A stretch of DNA of 62,000 nucleotides from Mesostigma viride (taxonomy: Eukaryota; Streptophyta; Mesostigmatophyceae; Mesostigmatales; Mesostigmataceae). Positions 11,267-40,034 of the stretch are shown piece by piece. Numbering within the stretch: position 1 is the stretch's first letter; every line of letters starts with the position of its first letter. The DNA lies in contig RPFO01000156.1 in the NCBI GenBank assembly GCA_009746045.1, positions 1,421,381 to 1,483,380 of the forward strand. The letters are read 5' to 3'. The position numbers were made by a program, and so were the translations under genes. Below the pieces are notes generated by a model, which saw only the letters and a program-made list of their open reading frames with translations, searched no databases and had not been told where the DNA came from.

Positions 11267-11839
11267 TGTTACGTCGCGTAACAATTCGTTGTAGTTACGG
11301 ACGTAAATTAGGTCCTTGGCCTCGGTTGTTCCTAGGTTTACGTGTAGTCTAGCTGGGACATTATTGTCCTCGTAACAGTACTGTGGTATATTGGGTGCCT
11401 TTGGGCGCCGCGCCGCGTACTTTATTAGTGGTCCTTATCCTTTGGTAGAATGTAGTGGACCGGCGTGCATCTGTGCACCTGCCTGTGTTTCTGTGTTCTG
11501 CAGGCGAGGGCCAGGTCGGCCCGAGCCTGTTGGACCGTTGGTGTCCATTTATGCACGTTCCACTCCTTGTGTGGTCACTCGGCGTGTGTTAAATGAATTA
11601 ACACATATTAGCTTGGGTCACGGCAGTTTAGTTGTGTTTCCTTCCTCTATTCCTGGAGTAAACGGGTTTGGTTAAATGGCTTATGGCGTATTACAGTAGC
11701 ACATATGTAAATGCATTGAGATCTGGATCGTCTCGTTCGTCTTTCGCTAGGGGTTTAACTAGAGGCGGCCTTACTAGTCTAGGTAGCATCAGGACAGGTA
11801 GAGGTAGTAGAGGTGGCGGCCGAGGCTTGCGGCGTAACA
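11267..11839 (+). repeat. LTR of the Ty3/Gypsy element
   Basis: The 573-bp segment begins TGTTACG and ends CGTAACA, a perfect 7-bp terminal inverted repeat with the canonical TG..CA ends. It has a full-length relative at 15414-17057. It is preceded by a polypurine tract. It is followed by G and then TGGCACCCGATCC, which looks like a primer binding site. Confidence 0.8.
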
Positions 11840-11944
11840 GTGGCACCCGATCCAGAGCTAGGATGGCCCAAAGAGCCTCCCAGAGGGCCGTGTCCGAAAG
11901 GCCTTGACTTATAGTAAACAAAAATGAAGACCAGCGGCAAACTG
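11840..11944 (+). other. Primer-binding-site-like sequence and truncated leader after the LTR
   Basis: TGGCACCCGATCC begins two bases after the LTR end, and primer binding sites start TGG because tRNAs end in CCA. A similar but interrupted version (TGGGCACCGCGGCCCGAATC) follows the second LTR at 17058. If real, this LTR acts as the left end of another, truncated element, so two elements were joined in tandem through a shared LTR. Confidence 0.35.
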
Positions 11945-12145
11945 TCAGGGGGAAGCTAGGCGACCCACCTCCTCCATCAACCGGCGCGCGACAAACACAG
12001 CCATGACAGTGTTACGACCATGCACGACGGAAACCCCCATCTGAGACTCACCCAGGTGTGGGTCCAGCGCGGCGCGGAGCCTGTGCAGCATCATGCGCAT
12101 GAAGACCTTCAGCGCGGCGCTCTGGAGGCAGACACCCATGTGCTT
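11945..12145 (-). pseudogene. LINE reverse transcriptase fragment
   Basis: About 64 codons on the minus strand match the start of the non-LTR retrotransposon RT palm: SAALKVFMRMMLHRLR, then LDPHLGESQMG, then GRNTVMAVFVARRLMEE. In intact LINEs this is the region where a phrase like KIFARVLLNRLRP is followed by LDPLLGEEQ.GFR and a GRS..D motif. Both sides are truncated and the frame ends in a stop. It is a dead fragment abutting the LTR-derived sequence. Confidence 0.65.
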
Positions 12146-13078
12146 GCGATTTAGTTTTGAGCCTAGTTTTCTTATAGCACAAGCTATGCGTCAGCCACTC
12201 AGCCTACCTGTGGTATTGCATGGTTGTATTGCACCCACAGTGTTGCGCCGCGCGGCCAGCACCATCATGCTAGGTGGCGGAGAGAACACTCTGTGGCCTG
12301 GGCCCACTCATCGTGCATGGCACTGGGAGAAACTAGGGCGCCCTCCCTCCTTTTTGTGTATGGGACTTGTGGGTGACCCCTGGTGGGTATGCCCCTAAAA
12401 AACCTCAGGCGCTCCGGGAGAGGCCTTTATTTTCTCCCAATCCGGCGCACCTCTAAATGCAATCCAAACCTATCCGTGGGCTCAACTGGTGGAGGTCATT
12501 AATTAATTATTTAATAGACACGCGACTGCGTCACGTGAGCATAAGTCCTCAGTGGGATGGGAGCATGGGATGGAATGGTTAATTAATTAGTGGAGGTCAT
12601 GGGGCAGTCTTAATTATACTGCATCCGCCACGCTTTTGCTATGCCGAAGCTTTATTGCGCCCACAGTTGCACCTGCAACATGATCGATGCGGAGACTGAG
12701 CGCTCTGTGGCCTGCCCACTTATACGCCTGAGTGAGAGAAGCTAGGGCGCCCTCCCTTATTCACATCGTGTACAGGGGTTCACATCCTGTATAGGGGTTG
12801 AAGGTTCCTTCTTGGCACCCACGTGCCGCAGTCACATGTTAATTCATGCCCCCGCCGACATTGCATGCAAGTACTGTGTAAAATAACGCATCTTCAAGCA
12901 GATTGATCGGTTGTCTCATTGAGATTGATCGCACATGAATGCAGGCTGATTCTACATTGCATTCCCAACGGCCATTCACCTGTCATGCAAAGGGCCGTCC
13001 AAGTGCTACTGAGCTCAAATGGCTGCTGCAATCTTGTGACTGCATCAAGAGGCATAAGACTGGCATGTTTGTATTGAA

Positions 13079-13119
13079 ATAACCCGTGTTTTTTTAATTA
13101 GAACGCGATATATCGCGTT
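13079..13119. repeat. TAACCCGTG end with 18-bp perfect palindrome
   Basis: ATAACCCGTG, a T run, then AACGCGATATATCGCGTT (13102-13119), a perfect palindrome. The same end with near-identical palindromes occurs in the opposite orientation at 18644-18707. These may be terminal inverted repeats of a piggyBac-like (TTAACCC) element or two solo fragments. Confidence 0.5.
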
Positions 13120-15284
13120 GTAAGCTTTTTTTAGAACGTGTATAGCACCTAAGGAATTTTTTTTGCATGGTCATGTATAAACTTTCCTGAAAGCCCATAA
13201 ATCAAAGGATTTTTTGAGCTACTCAGACCTACTGAAAATGCTAATTCATTAGAGAGATACACTGGTTTGAATACAGGGGGGTCTGACCATGACCGCGATT
13301 TCTTGACCCTAGGTCACAAGTCATGTGCTTATTCACAAATGGTTCATGAAAAAAATCTGGCTTCTTGGACGAGCTATGGGGAACATATGCAGGCTCTGTG
13401 AAACAAAACTCAGGCCCATTGGGCCACTGGAGCTATTTTTCATTAGCATCACAATTACAACGCAGTACAACGCAGTGGGAAAAATGAGAGCCCTTCACAA
13501 CATGACGCAACGACACGAGCCCCATTAATTAATTTGAATTAATACTGCGTCACGTGAGCATAAGTGTCCATGTTACCAAGAAAAGTCCTTATTTTAGGAC
13601 CAGTTTGAATTTAAAAATATATGTGCAAACATCAGATTTCGACCCTGGCATTTTTACCACTGACAGATAACACACTTTTTGAATTTTGGACAAAAACCTG
13701 GGTTCAAATAATTACATTTAGTGCCTGAATGGACCCTGGCCCATGGCAGGCCTCAAACCGCGAATTTGGTCAAAATGAGAATTTAGGACCAATAGGACCA
13801 ATTAGTGTCAACGCATGACCATGCTATCCACACGGTCCCTTGAGCATCTTACAAGCGCTAGGGGACCCTACGAGGCCTTGGGATGGCGGGGCAGCGTATA
13901 ACAAGGCCATACCCTGCTGTGGCTGCCTCTATATATACGCGTGCTTAACGGTGTCACAGATGGTGCAGGTAATGCAATATACGGTTGCATGGTTGCTGAG
14001 GTTGCCCGGCTTGAACATGGCCCACCCCTTGCGGTAAACTTTCTCTAAGCATATGCCAAACCTTCTTTGACATCACGGACATGCTGGCCACCACCCAGCG
14101 ATGAAAAAACATTGCATTTGCATTGCAACTAACACATGAATGCAGCCAAATCAAGTTACAGAACAACGTTGTGCTAACATGCAACGCTTTGTGAGTGCAT
14201 TCAGGGTGCATGTAACACGTAAACCATACTGTATATACTGTCTGAGAACACCCTGAACGACTGCAGGCCATAGGACCATGGTTTATAACTAACACATGAG
14301 TAAAACTGCTCTTACGCATGTGTGTTTTAGCTGCAGCGGACGACGAAGATAGAGACGTAAAAAATTGTATGACGTAAACCAACTATGTGTGACAGTTATG
14401 TGCACAGAGAGCGTCCCCTCTTTTTAGGCATAGCTGGCTGACTCAAAACACCACGACAGCGTTGCCAGTTACACTCATGATCTAGGGCACCCCGGCACGT
14501 ACCTGCTACTTACGTCGCCTCATTCCAGATGGTTGCAAAAAAGTCGCTGAAATCCGCAGCGAGGTCAGCTTTCCGAGAGCTGAGCGCACCAAAGCTGGCC
14601 AACCGGTTCGAAAATGATATAAACCACGCTTGTGATGCGTTCTAGGTCCAAGAAATACCGAAAGTGAAGACCTATAAGGTGCGCTCGCTGCCCAGCCTGA
14701 ACGTCCCTAAAACATGGTCGACAATGGAAATCGGGCAAGAATATCACAGCCCAGGCGCTCCCATGTCAAATACTCCGTTTCTAAACTCCAGACTATTATC
14801 GAAATCGTCCACGAAAATTTCCTGGCTTGATTCGCACCACCATTGCTAATACACTAACATGTTTGTGCCAAAATCGACCCTCCGCGAGCAGGCGATCTGC
14901 GACCCATTTGTGATGTGCCGCTGTGCTACAGCGCTACACATAAAAACTTGCGCAGAAAATTTCACAGCCTTTAAGCATAACTAACGACCTTTCGTTTTTG
15001 CTACTGGGCGCCCGAAATGATGAACGCACGTGAAAACGCCGGCCACGATTGTCAGGTCGCCATATCCACCTCAGATCATTCCCGCACCCACTTTTTCGCT
15101 CCAAAATCGGTTATATTTTTGGTCGAGGTACCTACTTTCCCGCCATTATACCCGGTACCCGGGTACGGAATCCGGGTACCATGTGCCGGTACCACGGGTC
15201 GGGTACATCATGCCGGGTACGGTCCACATGGGGTACGGTCCATATAGTGACCCTCCCCCCCTGGTACCTCGGTTATAGTAAATT

Positions 15285-15321
15285 GGTCCTTAATTTAGGA
15301 CTTTGTCCTAAATTAAGGACC
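15285..15321. repeat. Perfect 17-bp inverted repeat with 3-base loop
   Basis: GGTCCTTAATTTAGGAC, loop TTT, and its exact complement. It would form a stable hairpin on either strand. It lies about 90 bases before the second LTR. Confidence 0.85.
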
Positions 15322-15911
15322 GTGGTATGGCTAACATAAGTCCTCAGTGGGAGGGGAACATGGGATGGAATGGATGGTATAAGCTATCTAGGTCCTAGTT
15401 ACAGGGGTGTGGGTGTTACGTCGCGTAACTTTTGTTGTTGTTACGGACGTAAATTAGGTCCTTTGTTGCCTCAGCCATTCCGGAACAGTTCGCTGACTTT
15501 CCTAGGCTTACGTGTAGATAGGACCTTTTGGCCGGTCGGTACCGGGCCTTGTGACGTGGCAATTGTACAGTATGGTGGTTCGGTGCAGTCGCGCCGCGCT
15601 GCGTACTTTAGTAGTGGTCCTTTTATCCTGCGCGTGAACCTTGTGGACGTGCGTTGGTCCTGTAGGCGAGGGTCGATGTCGGCCCGAGCATACACGCCTG
15701 TCGGCGATCATTTATGCAGCAGTTGTCCTTCGTGAATGGCACCCGGCGTGTGTTATGGATTAACACATATTAGCTAGGGTCATGGCAGTGTAGTAGTGTT
15801 TCCTTCGTAGTACCCTGGTTTTATTCGGTGTATGGCGTATTATTATAGAATGCATTGAGAACAGAGTCGACGTCCCAGGTCTTTCCACAATATAGCTCCT
15901 CATCACTAGGT

Positions 15912-16983
15912 CGTAGGCCTCACCGCCCAGGCGGTGAAGGACATTGCCGCCAAGCCAGCCCCGGCTGGCCTGGCCGGCGATGCTCCTCCCATCACGACCT
16001 GGGCGGACATGCTTAAGCAACACACCACCTCCACCACCTCCGCCGTCGCAGCCCAGCTTCAACGGCAGACGCTTGACCTCCGCGAGGAGGCCGAGCTCGC
16101 CAAGCGCAGCCTCAACGTCATTGTCAAGAATCTCAAGATGGAGGAAGGTGAGAATTCCGAGAAGCTTGCGCGTGCTTTTGAGAGAGAAATCCTTGATCGC
16201 ATGGGCCTTACTGGTGAGATCGAGCTGGCCGCCCACCGCCTTCCCCGCGCGCGGGGTAAGGCAGGGCCGCCCCCGCTCCTTCTCACCTTTAAGACCCCGG
16301 CGGACAAGATTTCTTTTCTCAGACGCCGCAAGCGGCTCGAGAAGACTCTCTTCACCCTTGATGACGACTTGACCCTGGCGCAGCAACAACGGCGACGGGA
16401 GCTATGGCCGACCTACCTCCAGCTCCGGCAGACCAAGGCGGGGCAGCCGGTGTACTGGAAGGGGGCGGCCATCTACGTCGGCCACAAGCCCTGGCAGGCG
16501 ACCCCCGCGGCCCCAGCGACTCCAGACGCCCCAGCTTAGGGGAATACAGCAGTAGTAGTGTAGAATAGATAGACCGTGGCCATGTACATGTACGCCTCCT
16601 AGAGGCCCTATTCCAGCTAAGCCACGCGCTTTATGTAATCATGTACATGTGTGCCTATGATGAGCCACACTCCAGACGATGCCTAGTTTTATTTAGTAAT
16701 GCTGTGCCCATGCAGAGAGCTGCTCTCTGCTGAGATGCCACGCTCTAGTTTTTGTATAGCCATGATGATCTTCCCCCTCACAGGCATGCTCCCCCCTTAC
16801 CCGGGCATAGCGTGATAGACCATGAGGGTGCGGGTGCCCTGGTGCACCTAGAGCAGGGGTAGCTTACATTCCCACCCTTGCATGAAGTAGCCTAGAATGT
16901 ATTAAAAGCCATATGCCCCTTCTCAGGGCTATGTGCTACATCTACTCCCAACGGAGTGATGTTGATAATTAATTAATTAATTA
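15912..16983 (+). mobile_element. 5'-truncated LINE copy: ORF1-like gene plus 3' UTR, no RT
   Basis: It is flanked by the 10-bp direct repeat ATCACTAGGT (15902-15911 and 16984-16993), a target-site duplication. It ends in a TTAA/TAAT microsatellite tail, typical of some LINE clades. Inside are an ORF1-like coding region (to 16539) and about 430 bp of 3' UTR. The same ORF1-to-3'-UTR junction occurs in the minus-strand copy at 42481-44370, so the missing RT/endonuclease is a property of the source family, not of this one copy. Confidence 0.8.
15934..16539 (+). CDS. LINE ORF1-like RNA-binding protein, N-terminally truncated
   Basis: About 200 codons, and the frame is open back to the 5' truncation point at 15912, so the ATG at 15934 is not the original start. 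A short coiled-coil-like stretch (LDLREEAELAKRSLNVIV) leads into the ORF1 C-terminal pattern of L1-like elements: an RRM-like core, AHRLPRARGK, PPLLLTFKTPADKISFLRRR, then LTLAQQQRRRELWPTYLQLR and a final WKGAAIYVG strand. In L1-type elements this protein binds its RNA as a multimer and chaperones reverse transcription. A Pro/Ala-rich tail ends at TAG 16537-16539. No endonuclease or RT follows. The homologous minus-strand copy shares AQAVKDIAA and LTLxxQQQRRRELWPTYLQLR. Confidence 0.65.
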   Translation: MKDIAAKPAPAGLAGDAPPITTWADMLKQHTTSTTSAVAAQLQRQTLDLREEAELAKRSLNVIVKNLKMEEGENSEKLARAFEREILDRMGLTGEIELAAHRLPRARGKAGPPPLLLTFKTPADKISFLRRRKRLEKTLFTLDDDLTLAQQQRRRELWPTYLQLRQTKAGQPVYWKGAAIYVGHKPWQATPAAPATPDAPA

Positions 16984-17057
16984 ATCACTAGGTAACCTCA
17001 CTAGTTTAGGTGAAGTCAGGCTAGGCGTTTGGGATAGAGAGGAGCCAGGGCGTAACA

Positions 17058-18640
17058 GTGGGCACCGCGGCCCGAATCGCTATGAATGCCATACTTGGTC
17101 ACACGCGGAGCCCCCACAGGCTTGGGGGTGGTCTCCTTCATCACTACTTGCCATCTATCCTTGCGCACCATCTGCCTCCATATTACAGACAAACCAGGAG
17201 GCTGCCCGGGGGTGAGCCCGTCACGTCTAGTGTAGCACATGTCCATGCCGAGTCTATCACGAAAAGTCCGCGGGTGGCGGCCCTGCCGCGCGCGGCCAGG
17301 GGCACGCCAGGTGAGGACATATCGCCCAGGCTGGGCGGGCTTGGTGCCAGCTAGTCTATCTGATGTATCTACCTGATCTGATGTATCTACCCGCCATATC
17401 GAGCCCCATAAACGGGGCCATAGTGAGCTTGGAGGGTCAAAACGTTGAAAATAGGTGTTGTATAAGTTATACAGCATCAAACATGCATCAAACATCATGA
17501 ATGGATGACCTAATATGACTGAATCAGGCAGCCATAACCAAAGCATCATCCACTCTCACAACGTGTTGAGCACATGCCTCGTGGGAACGGAGGTGCTGGG
17601 TTTTCATTCCATAGTTCGCGTGCAATACTGAAAGAAAGAGGCACGTGTAATGCAAGGCTTGGATAGGTTGAGTGATCCATGAGCTTACATGCAGGCAAAG
17701 ATGACGCTGGGCCTAGAATGCATGCTAGCAAATGGTGGCAAGATGCTAACAACACATGATTATACACCATGATTATGGGCACCTATAGCTGATCTTCTTG
17801 CACAATCAACGCAGTATAAACCATCAACATCCGATCCTCACGATATATGCACGGCTTGACGACGTATACTGCACCTAAATACTGCACAACTGCAACCTGC
17901 TATGGCTGACAAGCAAGCAACGTCGAGTAGGATGGTGGTCTTAGAGAGGCTGGGCAGAGGTCGGTAGAAATAAGTGGAAAACTGGCAGAAACTAGGTAGA
18001 AACACGATATACTTACGCCTGCAAGCACTATTGAGCCGGTGGCAGAAGCCATTTCCAGGAAAATACAGCATACCGTAGCAATAGCCACGGTCACGCCTTA
18101 CGCTATTTGCAGGCACCATCATGCCCGGAGCTACCCAATAAAAGTCTGCACAAATCTCGGTTTAGCCGAGAGTCCGGGCGTTCGGAATGAATAAACATGT
18201 CGAAACACCATGGAAATACCAAGCATGGTGCCGCAGCAGACCCGAGTCTTGACGTAATAATATGTATGCCGGTTTCCAGGGTTTCCGCATGAAAGTTGGG
18301 TGAGAAACTGGAAAAAACTACGTTTCCTTTGCCCCAGTACCTCAACAAACTCGTAGAAACCTAATTATCAACCTTCGAACACATCATCAATGTCGTGCCA
18401 CCCAACAGCCACTGAAATTCGCGCGAAAACTGGCGAGATCTACCTGCCGCCATCGCCGTCGTCTTCACCTTCGTCCCGCGAAAATGCCTGATTTCAGTGG
18501 TACATATTTGTTTGCAGCTGTCACAAAAAAAATACCAAAAATACCAGGATTTTTTCTTGAATTCTATGAGATGTTTCTGACCTATGTTGAAAGTTTCAGA
18601 CCAAAAATCGCATGTTTAATAGGTTTGCCACGTGTCAGAT
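17058..18640. other. No supported gene; possible LINE remnant and AT-rich intergenic sequence
   Basis: A minus-strand open stretch at 17016-17549 contains a segment that looks somewhat coding (VIWRQMVRKDRWQVVMKE) but I cannot assign it. The rest (17550-18640) shows no domain, long ORF or repeat that I can support. Confidence 0.3.
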
Positions 18641-18643
18641 TAC

Positions 18644-18707
18644 AACGCGATACATCGCGTTCTAACCCTACAACGCGATGTATCGCGTTGTAAAAAAACA
18701 CGGGTTA
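18644..18707. repeat. Two 18-bp palindromes and an inverted TAACCCGTG end
   Basis: AACGCGATACATCGCGTT (18644-18661) and AACGCGATGTATCGCGTT (18672-18689), each palindromic except the central bases, then AAAAAAACACGGGTTAA (18691-18707). This is the inverse of the structure at 13079-13119 and lies just beyond the 3' end of the RecQ gene. Confidence 0.55.
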
Positions 18708-18821
18708 AACTTGCATGGGGCCAGTGAATATTGTTCACATGCCTTCCAGTAATGTTCAGAGCATAAATTCTCATCACCAAGCCGCATCCCCCCTGACAGT
18801 GTTGTTCAATGCATAAATGTG

Positions 18822-38545
<19,724 letters not shown>

Positions 38546-38636
38546 GGCGGGAATTATTATGGTTTCAGTAAGCTCCCTAGGTGGTGATTTATTCTTCTAG
38601 CGACCCAAAGTTACGCTAAGATAGAATGCCCCAGGA

Positions 38637-39260
38637 GTGTACAGTACAGTACCTTGCCCCAGGAGTACACTACCTTGTTGTCGTCTCCCACAATCTGGCT
38701 CTCAACTACTCGGCGGAACATCGTTTGCTACTGTAGGACACACCAAGCTGATGTACCAACGCGGGTGTATCCCAATGATGCAACCGTACATGCCCCCGCG
38801 GAGTATCTTTGTTTCCTGTATGTATGTGATGGCATGCTGTTCAGTATCCTGGCCCTCGGCCGTTTCCAAATCTCTGCTGCCTACCATCATTTTCGGTATT
38901 GCTGGCACACCAGGGACCGAGCTTTCAGTTTCCCAAGCAGAATGGATATGGCTACGCACTACTATGCTATACGCGATCTGGACCATACGCAACGAGACAG
39001 TCTTTAAGGTCCGCGAGGAGTATACCCGCGGCGGCGTAGTCCGTCGCTTTATATACCTATGGAATGCGGCGATGCGCCGCTACTGGCTGTTAGCTCAGGA
39101 ACAACACAGGGTGTGGGACCCAGGGCCCAATAACGACAAGCCCAGCCCGCTCCAGCTTTTTCATGATCTACTGGGCCGTAATCAGGTATTCACCAGTATG
39201 CCTCATGGCGACATTACTCAGGTCCAATGGCTTCCCTGGTCTAATAACGCGCCCTATTAG
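38637..39260 (+). pseudogene. LINE ORF2 C-terminal fragment (tentative)
   Basis: The last part reads WLRTTMLYAIWTIRNETVFK then WNAAMRRYWLLAQE, and resembles the segment after the zinc-knuckle at the end of plant-type non-LTR retrotransposon ORF2 (pattern LWAIWKARN..VF). Sequence before 38900 looks similarly coding but in another frame (38654-39007), so a frameshift is likely. Stop at 39258-39260 is followed by about 100 bases with AATAAAATA. The fragment begins only about 90 bases from the divergent RecQ start. The start coordinate is arbitrary. Confidence 0.4.
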
Positions 39261-40034
39261 CCTTTCACCTGTCACCGCCACACGTGTGTGTGCCCACCTT
39301 TATTAGGATTCGCTGATACTCATTTCCCCTCTCACCTCTTTGGTCCATAATTGGCTAATAAAATATACCCATTTCCCCGAAATCTCTGCTGCCTATGTGC
39401 GGCGTGGGCAACAACAACAACAACTGTAAAGCACGTGCCGGCCGCTGAGTCCTGAGTCCGGAGCCGCAGTTGCGTCCTGCGTATCCCTGCGTATCTTGAT
39501 TTTCAGAGCCGGCCTGCACATTCCTCTCAGCCGTACTTCAACAGATTGGATTTTTTTGGAAGTTCAGGACCAAAAACAACAGCAACAACACAGTACAGTA
39601 CGTGTGTGGCGTGGGACACAACAACCACAACAGTACGTGAACAACAATTGCTCACTGATACCCCCAGCCGTGAGTTGGGTCGAGTGAGGGGCCCCGCGGG
39701 GCCCGGTACGGTACCACTGTCAGCAAGCACTCTCCGCCCTGGCGCCCTCCGGCAGACCGCGGATCACCGGGCGGCTATTGAAGTGTGACTATAACCGCTA
39801 CTATTTTGTTTGCATCGCAATCGCAGCAGGATCGCAGTGATCTCTCCGGGGCAACTCGTGGAGGAATCCACCTCGCTCGCACCATAGCCGCGGTGACAGG
39901 AAAATGTTTAGGACAACGTAAGGACTTTAATTGTCGAATTTTGGCGTTTATAAACCGCGCATAAATTTTTTTGTTCAGGCATTTTGCTGTAAGTAACTGA
40001 AAGCACAGCACGTGCAGCCTTACTGAGCGTCTCG
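39261..40034. other. Intergenic region upstream of the RING-CH gene
   Basis: No ORF or domain is supported. Short CAA-rich stretches lie at 39408-39425 and 39575-39650. The promoter of the RING-CH gene should lie here, but no TATA box or other element is convincing. Confidence 0.4.

Larger units (their letters stand above)
1..11839 (+). mobile_element. Decayed Ty3/Gypsy chromovirus-like LTR retrotransposon (left LTR outside window)
   Basis: The order of parts read left to right is leader, hybrid-binding-domain ORF, gag with a CCHC knuckle, protease, reverse transcriptase, RNase H, integrase, chromodomain, an extra ORF, polypurine tract and LTR. RT before integrase and the C-terminal chromodomain are the marks of the Ty3/Gypsy chromovirus lineage. 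The frame changes at about 3150, 3500, 4400, 6840 and 7455 and repeatedly after 8700, so this copy could not make intact proteins as assembled; several changes lie at G or A runs and may be sequencing errors. The left LTR is not in the window; position 1 seems to lie just inside it, because the sequence at 15-45 loosely resembles that found after the LTR at 11910-11945. A piggyBac-like insertion occupies 844-2542. Confidence 0.85.
12146..15413. other. No gene seen; diverged interspersed repeats
   Basis: I see no supported coding region. Two diverged copies of one repeat lie at about 12225-12365 and 12650-12770, sharing TTGCGCCCACAG-like and AGCTAGGGCGCCCTCCCT sequence. A motif CTGCGTCACGTGAGCATAAG occurs at about 12528 and 13544, and its continuation (ATAAGTCCTCAGTGGGA then CATGGGATGGAATGG) at about 12540 and 15338. 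GGTAC-rich short repeats lie at 15127-15265. The region looks like a graveyard of mobile elements. Confidence 0.4.
15414..17057 (+). repeat. Second LTR of the Ty3/Gypsy family, split by a LINE insertion
   Basis: It starts TGTTACGTCGCGTAAC and ends GCGTAACA, as does the LTR at 11267. The shared blocks include TACGGACGTAAATTAGGTCC, GGCGTGTGTTA, TTAACACATATTAGCT and AATGCATTGAGA. Removing the LINE at 15912-16983 with one 10-bp target copy leaves about 562 bp, against 573 bp for the other LTR. The two LTRs are clearly diverged, so they belong to different or old insertions. A primer-binding-site-like sequence follows at 17058. Confidence 0.75.
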
